Translations under genes and position numbers: made by a program
DNA from: Actinomycetes bacterium
GTDB taxonomy: Bacteria; Actinomycetota; Actinomycetes; Propionibacteriales; Nocardioidaceae
Length of the DNA stretch: 64,000 nucleotides
Direction of reading: 5' to 3'
NCBI GenBank assembly: GCA_023417775.1
Contig: JAEZEJ010000028.1
Coordinates: 15,005 to 79,004, forward strand
Part shown: piece by piece, positions 32,490 through 40,703 of the stretch
Layout of the letters: each line of letters opens with the position of its first letter
How positions within the stretch are numbered: the first letter of the stretch is position 1
Notes under the pieces: model-generated
Databases searched by the model: none
The model's input: only the letters and a program-made list of their open reading frames with translations
Told to the model about the DNA's origin: nothing

Positions 32490-33446
32490 TCAGGCGGTGT
32501 CGAGGCAGGTGAACTGGCGGCGGTAGGCGGCCGGGCTCGTGCCCCGCAGTGCGCCGAAGTGGTGCCTCAGCGTGGCCGCCGCGCCGAATCCGCACCGGCG
32601 GGCGATCTCCTCGACGGACAGCCGCGTCTGCTCCAGCAGCTGCTCGGCCCGGCCGACCCGTTCGGCGGTCAGCCATTGCAATGGGGTCGTGCCGGTCTCG
32701 TCGCGGAAGCGCCGGGCGAAGGTGCGCTCGGACATGCTCGCCACGCGCGCCAGCTCGGCCACGGAGATCGGCTCGTCGAGTCGATCGCGGGCCCACTGCA
32801 GGACATCGCCGAGGGACTCGCAGTCCTCGGCTCGCACCGGGGTCGGCACGAACTGCGCCTGGCCGCCCCCACGATGCGGGGGCATGACGATGCGGCGCGC
32901 GGCCGTGGCCGCCGTCGCGGCGCCGAAGGCCTGTCGCATCAGGTGCAGATTGGCGTCGATCCCGGCCGCTGATCCGGCCCCGGTGAGAATCGGCCCGTCC
33001 TCGACGTAGAGCACCGAGACGTCGACCTCGGTCGCGGGGAAGCGTGCCGCCATCTCCTCGCCGTAGCGCCAGTGGGTCGTGGCGCGGCGATGGTCGAGGA
33101 GTCCCGCGTAGCCGAGCGTGAAGGCCGCCGTGCAGGAGGCGACGATGGTGGAGCCGTGATCGTAGGCCGCCCGCAGAGCCTCGCTGATCGCGGGCTGCTC
33201 GATCCGGAAGTCCCGGCTCGCGGCGACGGCGACCAGGTCGGCGGTCGCCACCCGCTCGAGATCGTGCTCGACGTACAGGTCGAAGCCGGACGAACCGCCC
33301 ACCCGTCCCGGCCGTGGCGTGCACATGGTGACATCGAAGACCGGGTTGTCGTCCTCGGGGTGGAAGGGCTCGGCCCAGATCTCGGTGATGACGCCGAGTC
33401 CGAAGGTCTCCACTCCCTCCGGCACGATCACGGCGACGGAGTGCAT
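32490..33446 (-). CDS. GlxA-type AraC-family regulator (DJ-1/PfpI + HTH)
   Basis: This 318-residue protein joins a DJ-1/PfpI-like domain to an AraC DNA-binding domain. The first (about 1-190) has the nucleophile-elbow region TIVASCTAAFTLGYAGLLDHRRATTHW. The second (about 220-315) has two helix-turn-helix units (ISVAELARVASMSERTFARRF and LSVEEIARRCGFGAAATLRHHF). CAGGAGG precedes the ATG at 33446; upstream readings to 35015 run through other genes. Regulators of this class often respond to amines or aldehydes. The target is unknown. Confidence 0.9.
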   Translation of the reverse strand: MHSVAVIVPEGVETFGLGVITEIWAEPFHPEDDNPVFDVTMCTPRPGRVGGSSGFDLYVEHDLERVATADLVAVAASRDFRIEQPAISEALRAAYDHGSTIVASCTAAFTLGYAGLLDHRRATTHWRYGEEMAARFPATEVDVSVLYVEDGPILTGAGSAAGIDANLHLMRQAFGAATAATAARRIVMPPHRGGGQAQFVPTPVRAEDCESLGDVLQWARDRLDEPISVAELARVASMSERTFARRFRDETGTTPLQWLTAERVGRAEQLLEQTRLSVEEIARRCGFGAAATLRHHFGALRGTSPAAYRRQFTCLDTA

Positions 33447-33527
33447 GGGGCCTCCTGGCGGGATCTTGACGAACGATGTCCTTCCAGCCACTCGTGGCCG
33501 GAATTTCACGATAGCAGAATAACTGCC

Positions 33528-33656
33528 ATGTGGTTGCTCCTGATCGTCTTCGCTCTCCTCGCCGGGCTGTCCCTGGTCACCCTGGTGATCGACCTCCGAG
33601 AGGACGGCTACGGCGTCCGGCCTCCGCCGCCCTCTCGTGACACGTCCTCGCGGTGA
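33528..33656 (+). CDS. 42-residue single-helix membrane peptide
   Basis: The sequence starts with an uninterrupted hydrophobic helix (LLLIVFALLAGLSLVTLVI) and ends in a polar, Pro-rich tail (DGYGVRPPPPSRDTSS). This shape recurs in small actinobacterial proteins. Its last 49 bases overlap the 3' end of the opposite-strand acetyltransferase gene. No clear ribosome-binding site is seen. Function unknown. Confidence 0.45.
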   Translation: MWLLLIVFALLAGLSLVTLVIDLREDGYGVRPPPPSRDTSSR

Positions 33657-34264
33657 CGCCGGGGGCGCACCATCGAGGTGAGCGACACGTGCTCGAAGGC
33701 GGTCGTCGACGAGGTGGGCTCGAAGCCCCAGCGCGCGTAGAGCCGGGCGGACCGGGGCGTGGTGGAGGTCAACGCGGCCCGCTGCCCGGCGGCGTCGATG
33801 ACGGCCAGTCGGTGCGCCAGCAGCGCACCGCCCGCTCCTCGGCCTCGTGCCGCGGCGCTGACCCCGATATCGGCGAGATACCAGCGCGGTTCCTTGGAGC
33901 CTTGCCGGCGGCGGCGCGAAGCCACCCGAAGCCCCCACGCGACGGCGGCGGCGAGTCCCCGCGGACCCATCGCGGCGACGATCGACGGCGTCTGGACCAG
34001 CAATCGCGAGAGACGCCGGTGATGCCCTGGCGGCGTCCACACCGCGGCGGCCACGATCCGGTCCCCATCGCGGGCGATGTCGATGGTCTCGTGCTCGGTG
34101 CCGAGGATCCGGGCGGAGGCAGCGAAGAACCGCCGCATCCGATCCTGGCGGTCCGGCCCGGGAAACAGCCGGCTCATGAACGGGTCGTCGCGGAAGGCTT
34201 CGGCCAGCACATCGGCGACCGCCTCGAGATCGGCATCGCGCGCCGTCTCCACCCGCAGCTCCAC
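33608..34264 (-). CDS. GNAT acetyltransferase
   Basis: This 218-residue protein begins at GTG 34264, with a strong GGAGGAGGA eight bases upstream. The acetyl-CoA loop is seen in ADIGVSAAARGRGAGGALLAHRL (about residues 130-152), and the C-terminal strand pair TSTTPRSARLYARWGFEPTS fits the family. The N-terminus (FRDDPFMSRLFP) is typical of GNATs that modify small molecules. The last 20 residues are basic and Gly-rich and may be disordered. The substrate cannot be predicted. Confidence 0.85.
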   Translation of the reverse strand: MELRVETARDADLEAVADVLAEAFRDDPFMSRLFPGPDRQDRMRRFFAASARILGTEHETIDIARDGDRIVAAAVWTPPGHHRRLSRLLVQTPSIVAAMGPRGLAAAVAWGLRVASRRRRQGSKEPRWYLADIGVSAAARGRGAGGALLAHRLAVIDAAGQRAALTSTTPRSARLYARWGFEPTSSTTAFEHVSLTSMVRPRRHREDVSREGGGGRTP

Positions 34265-34342
34265 GCGTCCTCCTCCGTCGACCGATCAGCGGGCTCACGC
34301 TATCGCCAGCCACCCTCCGTCCCGCCCTCCGCACCCGTGAGC

Positions 34343-34357
34343 GGTGCGTGACGCACC
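34343..34357 (-). terminator. candidate erm terminator hairpin
   Basis: GGTGCG-TGA-CGCACC forms a perfect 6-bp stem with a 3-base loop 31-45 bases past the erm stop codon. It lies between erm and the next gene on the same strand. There is no U-run. Confidence 0.35.
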
Positions 34358-34387
34358 TCCCCTCTCCCTCCCGCACGGGGCGGGGGA

Positions 34388-35134
34388 TCAGGTGAGGCGC
34401 TCGAACAGGCCGGCCCACTGCGCCGGAGTCAGATCGCGCGGCAGGGACCGCGACCCGATGCCGAGATCGCGCAGGGCCCGATCGGTGCCGGAGGCTCCGA
34501 CCGAACGCAGCATCGCGGCCATCCCCCGTCCGCGGGCCGTGAAGACGGCTTTCACGAAACGTTCGTAGTCGCGTCGCCGGTCGCTCGGCACCAGCGGATC
34601 GGCTCGCCGTCGCACCGTGAGGATGCCGCCGTCGACATTCGGTCGCGGCCGGAAGGCCGTCGCCGGGACGCGACGGTCCAGCCGCACCGTGAACCACGGA
34701 TCGGTCTGGGCCGTGAGCATCGTCCGACCCCCGACCCCGGACCGCTTGCGCGCCACCTCCCACTGCAGCAGCAGGATCGCATCGCTCCAGCCGGGTGCGG
34801 ACAGCAGTCGCCGCAGGATCGGCGTGCTGAGATTGAAGGGGAGATTGCCCACCACCACGGGGCGGTCCAGCCGCACGCGCAGGGCATCGAGATGCATCAC
34901 CCGGGCGGCGGGCGCTGAGCCGCGTGTCGCCCGGACGCAGGCCGGGTCGATGTCGATGGCGAGCAACGATCGGCCGCGCGCGGCGAGCGGCCGGGTCAAC
35001 GCGCCGTGCCCGCACCCGATCTCCAGGATCGGGCCGGAGGTCTGGTCGACGAGATAGAGGATGCGGCCGATGGCGCCGCGGTCATGCAGGAAGTTCTGGC
35101 CGAGCTCAGGTCGGCCACCAGAAGGGGATCGCAC
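34388..35134 (-). CDS. erm: 23S rRNA adenine N6-methyltransferase, Erm type
   Basis: This 248-residue enzyme belongs to the Erm/KsgA family and should methylate A2058 of 23S rRNA, giving macrolide, lincosamide and streptogramin B resistance. The motifs are LGQNFLHDRGAI at the start, SAM loop ILEIGCGHGALTRPLA, acidic DIDPACV, the DALRVRL region and the catalytic NLPFNLSTPIL (N-L-P-F as in actinobacterial Erm; KsgA has NLPY). The length, about 250, and the basic C-terminus fit Erm, not KsgA. The GTG start is preceded by CTGGAG, which is locked in a hairpin, with a 20-codon leader ORF upstream: the layout of drug-induced translational attenuation. Confidence 0.85.
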   Translation of the reverse strand: MRSPSGGRPELGQNFLHDRGAIGRILYLVDQTSGPILEIGCGHGALTRPLAARGRSLLAIDIDPACVRATRGSAPAARVMHLDALRVRLDRPVVVGNLPFNLSTPILRRLLSAPGWSDAILLLQWEVARKRSGVGGRTMLTAQTDPWFTVRLDRRVPATAFRPRPNVDGGILTVRRRADPLVPSDRRRDYERFVKAVFTARGRGMAAMLRSVGASGTDRALRDLGIGSRSLPRDLTPAQWAGLFERLT

Positions 35135-35140
35135 GAAGTG

Positions 35141-35208
35141 CTCCAGTGTGAAGAGGGAACGACGAGTACTGGAGGTACGGCGCGACGAGGTTCAGCGAGG
35201 GCGCGCCG
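35141..35208 (-). promoter_or_regulatory. erm translational attenuator (two hairpins)
   Basis: Two stems lie between the leader ORF and erm. The first pairs 35202-35208 with 35178-35184 (7 bp, GC only) right after the leader stop. The second pairs 35168-35174 with 35141-35147 (CTCCAGT/ACTGGAG); its 3' arm contains the erm ribosome-binding site GGAG. A ribosome stalled on the leader would disturb the first stem and could free the second. The pairing is seen in the sequence; the mechanism is inferred from known erm genes. Confidence 0.65.
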
Positions 35209-35271
35209 TCAGGCGCTGCGCTCGCGAACGAGGCTCAGCCGCCCGTAGGCGGCCTTGGTTATCGATCCCAT
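35209..35271 (-). CDS. erm leader peptide (candidate)
   Basis: The 20-residue ORF MGSITKAAYGRLSLVRERSA ends one base before the first attenuator stem. Its ATG follows TAGGGT by six bases, so it would be the first codon of a leaderless mRNA. It contains RLSLVRER, an Arg-rich stretch comparable in character to the RLR motifs of known macrolide-stalling leaders, although it is not an exact match. It is far too short for automatic gene calling. Confidence 0.55.
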   Translation of the reverse strand: MGSITKAAYGRLSLVRERSA

Positions 35272-35304
35272 GCCGACACCCTAGTACAGGGCGATGATGG
35301 AGGC

Positions 35305-35784
35305 GTGTATCCCGTCCTTCGCCCTCTGCGCAGTGCCGACGAGGCCTCGGTGGTCGACGTCTGGCGCCGGGCCGTCGAGGCGACCCACGAGTTCCTCTCT
35401 CCCGAGGACATCGACTTCTACGAGGGACACATCCGCGACGCCTACCTCCCGGCGCTGGACGTGACCGTTGCGGAGCTGAGCGGGCGCATCGTGGGCTTCC
35501 TCGGATTGCAGGAGCATCGCGTCGAGATGCTCTTCGTCGACCCGGATGCCCACAATCTCGGGATCGGCACCCGGCTCCTCGCCCACGCCACCGCTCGGCA
35601 CGCGACCCTCGATCTCGACGTCAACGAGCAGAACCCCACGGCAGTGGACTTCTACCGCTCGCGCGGTTTCGTCGAGACCGGACGCTCGCCGACCGACGGC
35701 GAGGGTCGTCCCTTCCCGCTGCTCCACCTGCGCGGCCCCTACACCGACCGACAGCGTCAATCGCCCAGCAGCCGGCGCTCATAG
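35305..35784 (+). CDS. GNAT acetyltransferase, YjaB-like
   Basis: This 159-residue protein starts at GTG 35305, preceded by GATGGAGG. The acetyl-CoA loop is FVDPDAHNLGIGTRLLAHA (about residues 77-95) followed by LDVNEQNPTAVDFYRSRGF, typical of the YjaB/PhnO-like GNAT group. The N-terminal VDVWRRAVEATHEFLSPEDIDFY is also common in YjaB relatives. It is divergent from erm, and its last 28 bases overlap the opposite-strand response regulator gene. Confidence 0.85.
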   Translation: MYPVLRPLRSADEASVVDVWRRAVEATHEFLSPEDIDFYEGHIRDAYLPALDVTVAELSGRIVGFLGLQEHRVEMLFVDPDAHNLGIGTRLLAHATARHATLDLDVNEQNPTAVDFYRSRGFVETGRSPTDGEGRPFPLLHLRGPYTDRQRQSPSSRRS

Positions 35785-36392
35785 GCCACGGCGACCGCTG
35801 CGGCCCGATCCCCGACCCCGAGCTTCTCGTAGACATGGGTCAGGTGGGTCTTGACGGTGGCCTCGCTGACGAAGAGCGTCCGAGCGATCTCGCGGTTGGA
35901 GCGGCCGCGGGCGACGAGTCGCAGGACCTCCCCCTCCCGGTCGCTCAGCTCGGCCGTGTCCGCGCGCACCCGCGAGACGATCCGGGTGGCGACCGAGGGT
36001 GAGAGCACCGACTCACCGCGCGCCGCCGCGCGTACCCCGGCGAACAGCTCTTCGCGCCTGGCGTCCTTGAGCAGATAGCCGGTCGCCCCGGCGTCGAGCG
36101 CGGCCATGATGTCGCGATCGGTGTCGTAGGTGGTGAGCACGAGCACGTGGCCGCGGATCCTCCGCCGGGCCAGCTCCGTGATCGCGTCGACCCCGCTGCC
36201 ACCGGGCATCCGCAGATCCATGAGGACGACATCGGGGTCGGTCCGCGCGACCAGCTCGACGGCCGCCGGACCATCGGAGGCCTCACCGACCACGACGAGG
36301 TCGCCGGCCGATTCGAGCATGCCCCGCAGACCGTCGCGGACCACCGGATGGTCGTCGACGAGGACGATCGAGATGCGCATCGGCTCAGTCAT
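35757..36392 (-). CDS. NarL/LuxR-family response regulator
   Basis: This 211-residue protein has receiver residues Asp13-Asp14, phospho-acceptor Asp59 (VLMDLRMPGG), TT (VLTTYDTD) and Lys (YLLKDARREE), then a LuxR domain (LSDREGEVLRLVARGRSNREIARTLF in outline). The ATG at 36392 overlaps the kinase stop by eight bases; a second ATG at 36380, after the kinase stop, is an equally possible start. It is the last gene of an operon with an ABC exporter and its kinase. Confidence 0.92.
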   Translation of the reverse strand: MTEPMRISIVLVDDHPVVRDGLRGMLESAGDLVVVGEASDGPAAVELVARTDPDVVLMDLRMPGGSGVDAITELARRRIRGHVLVLTTYDTDRDIMAALDAGATGYLLKDARREELFAGVRAAARGESVLSPSVATRIVSRVRADTAELSDREGEVLRLVARGRSNREIARTLFVSEATVKTHLTHVYEKLGVGDRAAAVAVAYERRLLGD

Positions 36393-37644
36393 CGTGCGCC
36401 GATGGTAGACGAAGCGAGACGGCGGTGCCGCCGCCGTCCTCGGACTCGACGAGCAGGTCGCCGCCAGCGCGCTCGGCCCGGCGGCGCATCCCGCCGATAC
36501 CGAAGCCGCTGACCTCGTCGGCCACCGTCGCCCGCGGGTCGAAGCCGGAACCATCATCGCGGATGTCCACCATGACCCCCTCGTCGGTGTACGAGAGCGT
36601 GACAGCGGCGCGGGTGGCCCGGGCGTGACGCGCCGTGTTGGCGAGGGCCTCCATCACGATCCGCAGCACGACGACCTCTCGGTCGGGACCGAGCGTGAGG
36701 GGATCACCCGTGACGACCACCTCGGCGGCGATATCGTGCTGGCCTGACCAGGCACGGACCCGCTCGGTCAGCACGCTCGGCAGCGACGACCCGCCCAGCC
36801 CGTCCGGCCCCAGTGCCACGACGACCCGCCGGGCGTCCTGGAGCGAGGACCTGGCCAGCGCCTCCGCGCGCTGCAGGTGCTCGGCCACGGCGGGCGCCAC
36901 CGGCACATCGGCGGCAGCCTGCAGCTGCGTGACGATGCCGGCGAGCCCCTGGGCCACCGTGTCGTGCAGTTCGAGGGCGAGACGCTCCCGCTCGTCGCGC
37001 ACCCCCTCGGCCCGCGCGCGCTCCCAGAGCTCGGCCTCCAGCGTGGCGTTGTCGTTCAGCGCCCGTTCGAGCTTGGCATTCGCCTCTTCGAGCGCGGCGA
37101 TCGTCGCGGCGCGCTCCGTGGCGAGCGCGGTCTCGTCGCGGCCGAGCCGCGCGAAGACCGTCATGAGCATGAGGTGCACGATCAGCAGAAGTCCGAAGAG
37201 CACGTACTGCAGGCCGCGGAGCGGTAACCCGCCCGACTGCGCCGCGGCCAAGGTGATCGCGCTGCCCACGCGGACGACCATCGCCCAGCGGCCCCGGGCA
37301 TAGCGTTCGGCGTCGAAGTAGCCGGCCGCGGCGTACAGGGAGCCGAGCGGGTTGAGCCAGGTGAGGGCGAAGGCCACGAGCGTGCGCACCATCACGTACA
37401 CGTGACCCAGAGCATCATCGGTGGGCTCCTCGCGAGGACGGTCCCCGCACCACCAGTGCCCGATCGCCAGGAGAGCCGAGAGCCCGAGGATGACCGGGGC
37501 CCGGTCGGCCGTGCCGAAGGCGGGCCCGGTGGCCAGGCACAGCACCACGGTGGCGACCAGCAGCACATAGGGACCCCGGCGCAGGAGCCACGACCAGCGT
37601 CGGTCGAGGTCCGTCGCGAGATCGCTGCCGCTGCGCTCGCTCAT
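36385..37644 (-). CDS. sensor histidine kinase, HisKA_3 type
   Basis: This 419-residue kinase starts at ATG 37644 after a good GAGGAG; the longer reading to 37833 overlaps the permease gene. Residues 25-165 hold five or six hydrophobic segments, followed by a coiled coil (about 175-215) and the HisKA_3 box RLALELHDTVAQGL with phospho-acceptor His227. The ATPase lid reads DDGSGFDPRATVADEVSGFGIGGM. It lies 26 bases after the ABC permease gene. Its cognate regulator follows, making a four-gene exporter-sensor unit. Confidence 0.92.
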   Translation of the reverse strand: MSERSGSDLATDLDRRWSWLLRRGPYVLLVATVVLCLATGPAFGTADRAPVILGLSALLAIGHWWCGDRPREEPTDDALGHVYVMVRTLVAFALTWLNPLGSLYAAAGYFDAERYARGRWAMVVRVGSAITLAAAQSGGLPLRGLQYVLFGLLLIVHLMLMTVFARLGRDETALATERAATIAALEEANAKLERALNDNATLEAELWERARAEGVRDERERLALELHDTVAQGLAGIVTQLQAAADVPVAPAVAEHLQRAEALARSSLQDARRVVVALGPDGLGGSSLPSVLTERVRAWSGQHDIAAEVVVTGDPLTLGPDREVVVLRIVMEALANTARHARATRAAVTLSYTDEGVMVDIRDDGSGFDPRATVADEVSGFGIGGMRRRAERAGGDLLVESEDGGGTAVSLRLPSAHDD

Positions 37645-37670
37645 GCCGCTCCTCGATCCGCCGATGGTCG

Positions 37671-38420
37671 TCACTCCCAGCGAAAGTAACGTGCCGCGAC
37701 GGCTCCGGCGAGCACGGTCCAGGCCAGCAGCACGATCAGGTGCATCGGATCGGGCCAGTCGCCGGCGACCGCCTGCTCCAGCCCCAGGACCGCCGCGCCA
37801 TTGGGGGTCAGACCCACGAGGGTCTCCGCCCACTGGGGAAGGGCGCTGATCGGGTACCAGACGCCCGCGGTGAACATCGAGGGGAAGAACACCGCCGTGC
37901 CGATCACCGTCGCGGTCTTCGCCGAAGGCGCCAGCCCGGCGATCAGCGCACCGCAGGCGAGATTCGCGGCGACCGCGCAGACATAGACGAGCGCGGCCGA
38001 ACCGAGGGACGCGATCCGGACATCGTAGACGGCGTAGCCCACGAGCAGCGCGAGCCCCGAACCGAGGAGCACGGCCCCGGCGTGGAGCACCCCTTGGGCG
38101 AGGAGCAGGTCGCCCGCCCGGGCCGGGGTCGTGGCGTACCGCCGCAGCACCAGCCTCTCGCGATAGGTGGAGATGACCGCGGGCATCGTCATGAGCGAGG
38201 CCATGATGGCGGTCAGGATCAGCGCGGTCGGCACATAGAGGTCGACCGTCCGCAGCCCGCCCAGGTCCTCGTTCGGGGTGCGGAAGTCCGGGATCAGGCC
38301 CAGGATCCCCAGCAGCGCGGGCGGGAAGACGATGATCCAGAACAGTGCGCCGGGCTCACGCAGCATCAGTCGCGTCTCGGCGCCCAGGACGGCGCGGACC
38401 GTGGTGGCGGTGGTGCTCAT
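37671..38420 (-). CDS. ABC-2 type exporter, permease
   Basis: This 249-residue protein has six transmembrane helices in the ABC-2 order: entry helix ETRLMLREPGALFWIIVFPPALLGIL, then the loop STYRERLVLRRYATTPARAGDLL and the final MHLIVLLAWTVLAGAVAARYFRWE. It pairs with the ATPase upstream (ATGA overlap). Short exporters of this kind with an attached LuxR-type two-component system often serve antibiotic or cell-envelope stress resistance. Confidence 0.9.
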   Translation of the reverse strand: MSTTATTVRAVLGAETRLMLREPGALFWIIVFPPALLGILGLIPDFRTPNEDLGGLRTVDLYVPTALILTAIMASLMTMPAVISTYRERLVLRRYATTPARAGDLLLAQGVLHAGAVLLGSGLALLVGYAVYDVRIASLGSAALVYVCAVAANLACGALIAGLAPSAKTATVIGTAVFFPSMFTAGVWYPISALPQWAETLVGLTPNGAAVLGLEQAVAGDWPDPMHLIVLLAWTVLAGAVAARYFRWE

Positions 38421-39349
38421 CGGTCGGCTCCTTCGGATTCACGGCGGACGACATCGAGATAGGCCTCGTCCAGACTCGAATCGGTGATCCGCAGGCCATG
38501 CGGTCGGATGCCCTCGGCCGCGAGGTGGTCGAGGACCGCGAGGATGCCGTCGTCATCGGTGACCACCTGGAGGGTCTGGTCGCTGGAGGTCACATCGGCG
38601 ACCCCGTCGAAGGTCCGCAGGAGATCGGGGGCGACCTGCGCCGAGGGGGCGAAGCGCATCACCGCCGGAGCCGCCGTGCTGCCGACGAGTCCGGCAGGGG
38701 TGTCGAGGGCGATCAGGCGGCCCTGCTCGATGACGGCGAGGCGATCGCAGAGGAACTGGGCCTCCTCCATCAGATGCGTGACGAGGACGACGGTGGTGCC
38801 CGACTCCCGCACCTCCCGCACGATCGACCACACCTCGCGCCGCGAAGCCGGGTCGAGTCCGGTGCTGAGCTCATCGAGCAGGGCGATGCGCGGACGGCCG
38901 ATGAGCGCCAAGGCGATCGAGAGGCGCTGCTGCTGTCCGCCGGACAGCGCGGTCCAGGCGTGTCCGAGGCGCTCGGTGAGGCCGAGCCGATCGGCGAGCT
39001 CGTCCGGATCGCGGGGATCCTCGTAGAAGCTCGCGAAGAGCTCCAGCGCCTCGCCGACGCGGAGCTTCGGCTGCAGACCGGCCTGCTGGAGCTGCACGCC
39101 GATATCGCGTTTCGCGGTGGCGCGGTCCCGCCAGGGGTCGATGCCGAGGATCTCGACGGTCCCCGCATCGGGGCGGGTCAGCCCCGCGACGCAGTCGATC
39201 ATCGTGCTCTTGCCGGCGCCATTGGGGCCGAGCACGCCGAGGATCTCACCAGGAGCGACCTCGAGATCGATGTCGTCCACGGCGACGACCGATCCGTAGG
39301 TCTTGCGCAGCCCACGCAGCCGGATGGCAGGGGCGGTGGTCGTGGTCAT
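38417..39349 (-). CDS. ABC-2 type exporter, ATP-binding protein
   Basis: This 310-residue ATPase carries Walker A GPNGAGKST, Q-loop VQLQQAG, signature LSGGQQQRLSIAL, Walker B IALLDELSTGLD and switch VTHLMEEAQ. A C-terminal domain of about 90 residues (residues 220-310) follows, as in DrrA-type drug exporters. The ATG at 39349 has ATGAGGAC in front; a longer start at 39385 is less likely. It is the first gene of the operon. Confidence 0.92.
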   Translation of the reverse strand: MTTTTAPAIRLRGLRKTYGSVVAVDDIDLEVAPGEILGVLGPNGAGKSTMIDCVAGLTRPDAGTVEILGIDPWRDRATAKRDIGVQLQQAGLQPKLRVGEALELFASFYEDPRDPDELADRLGLTERLGHAWTALSGGQQQRLSIALALIGRPRIALLDELSTGLDPASRREVWSIVREVRESGTTVVLVTHLMEEAQFLCDRLAVIEQGRLIALDTPAGLVGSTAAPAVMRFAPSAQVAPDLLRTFDGVADVTSSDQTLQVVTDDDGILAVLDHLAAEGIRPHGLRITDSSLDEAYLDVVRRESEGADR

Positions 39350-39470
39350 GTCCTCATCCTCGGCGCCCTCCACCGCGGGGAACATCCATCGATCCGCCAG
39401 AGCGGCGTCAACCGATCGGCCAGCCGTCGAAGTAGGCGATCGTGGGCGCGGCGTGGTTCACTAGTGCACC

Positions 39471-39570
39471 AGGAGGGGAGTATCCCCACTCACGTCCGAC
39501 TCGTCATCACGTGCGACACCGATGTCGTCCCGGGTCGGCGGCCGGTTCCACCCGGCGGGAGAGACCTCCG
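39471..39570 (+). promoter_or_regulatory. candidate manganese riboswitch (yybP-ykoY type)
   Basis: The 5' region of terC contains AGGAGGGGAGTATCC (39471-39485) and, 80 bases later, GGGAGAGACCTCCGG. GGAGG (39472-39476) pairs with CCTCC (39565-39569) to close a stem, matching the paired GGGGAGUA start and GAGACCU end that mark yybP-ykoY riboswitches. TerC-family genes are among the known targets of this Mn-sensing class. The terC start lies 30 bases downstream. A covariance-model search was not possible here. Confidence 0.6.
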
Positions 39571-39599
39571 GTGATCCGACACGCACCGAAGGATTCTCT

Positions 39600-40592
39600 G
39601 TGGACGTCTCCCTGCTGACCTGGCTCGTCACGATCGCCGTCATCGCCGGCTTCTTCGTGTTCGACTTCTTCGCCCACGTACGCACTCCGCACGCCCCGAC
39701 CCTCAAGGAGTCCGGCTTCTGGTCGGCCTTCTACATCGGCATCGCCGTGATCTTCGGCCTCATCGTCATGTGGGTGTGGGGCGGCACCTACGGCGGCGAG
39801 TACTTCGCCGGCTATGTCACCGAGAAGGCGCTGAGCGTCGACAATCTCTTCGTCTTCGTCATCATCATGGCGAGCTTCTCGGTGCCGCGGGAGTTCCAGC
39901 AGAAGGTGCTGTTGATCGGCATCGCGATGGCCCTGGTGATGCGCGGTGCCTTCATCGCCCTCGGCGCGGCGGCCATCAACGCCTACGCCTGGGTCTTCTA
40001 CCTCTTCGGCGCCTTCCTGATCTACACCGCCGTCAAGCTGATCATCGACCACGTCAAGGACGACGACGATGACGGCGACAGCCGCATCGCCCGGCTGGTC
40101 AAGCGCGTGCTGCCGACCACCGACGAGTACCACGGCGACCGTCTCACCGTCCGTATCGACGGCAAGCGACTCGTCACGCCGATGCTGCTGACGCTGGTGG
40201 CGATCGGCTTCGCCGACCTGGTCTTCGCGGTGGACTCCATCCCCGCGATCTACGGTCTCACCCAGGAGGCGTACCTGGTGTTCACCGCGAACGCCTTCGC
40301 ACTCCTCGGCCTGCGTCAGCTGTTCTTCCTCATCGGCGGGCTGCTCGACCGGCTCGTCTACCTCTCCTACGGCCTGTCGCTGATCCTGGCGTTCATCGGC
40401 GTCAAGCTGGTGTTGCACGCCCTGCACGAGAACACGCTGGGCTTCATCAACGGCGGCGAGCACGTCGAGGTGCCCGAGGTGTCGACCGGGATGTCGCTGA
40501 TCGTCATCATCGGCATCCTCGTCATCACGACGGTCGCCAGCCTGCTCAAGACCGGCGGCAAGGCCCAGAAGGACCCCACCCTCGAGGACTGA
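39600..40592 (+). CDS. TerC-family integral membrane protein, probable Mn exporter
   Basis: This 330-residue protein has about nine helices and the TerC hallmarks: YVTEKALSVDNLFVFVIIM with the conserved acidic metal residues, and VAIGFADLVFAVDSIPAIYGLTQEAYLVFTANAFALLGLRQLFFL in outline. An acidic cytoplasmic loop (KDDDDDGDSR) lies in the middle. The GTG at 39600 is preceded by GAAGGA. TerC proteins of this type (Alx-like) export manganese, in agreement with the riboswitch-like leader. Confidence 0.9.
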   Translation: MDVSLLTWLVTIAVIAGFFVFDFFAHVRTPHAPTLKESGFWSAFYIGIAVIFGLIVMWVWGGTYGGEYFAGYVTEKALSVDNLFVFVIIMASFSVPREFQQKVLLIGIAMALVMRGAFIALGAAAINAYAWVFYLFGAFLIYTAVKLIIDHVKDDDDDGDSRIARLVKRVLPTTDEYHGDRLTVRIDGKRLVTPMLLTLVAIGFADLVFAVDSIPAIYGLTQEAYLVFTANAFALLGLRQLFFLIGGLLDRLVYLSYGLSLILAFIGVKLVLHALHENTLGFINGGEHVEVPEVSTGMSLIVIIGILVITTVASLLKTGGKAQKDPTLED

Positions 40593-40703
40593 TCGCGACG
40601 TCCCGGCGGCCGTCTTGCGGCGGTGACCGGCCCGTGGTCCACTCGACATCAGGGAATTTCCACCACGGGCGTACGGCTCGATCATCGACAGGACGGGCAC
40701 GGC

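Noticed and set aside
33447..35015. Upstream extension of the GlxA-type regulator frame
   Set aside because: It runs through the acetyltransferase and erm genes. The ATG at 33446 has CAGGAGG in front and starts a complete DJ-1/PfpI domain.
34388..35134. KsgA (16S rRNA dimethyltransferase) instead of Erm
   Set aside because: The catalytic motif is NLPF, the length is about 250 and there is a leader peptide with attenuator; KsgA is usually longer, has NLPY and lacks such a leader.
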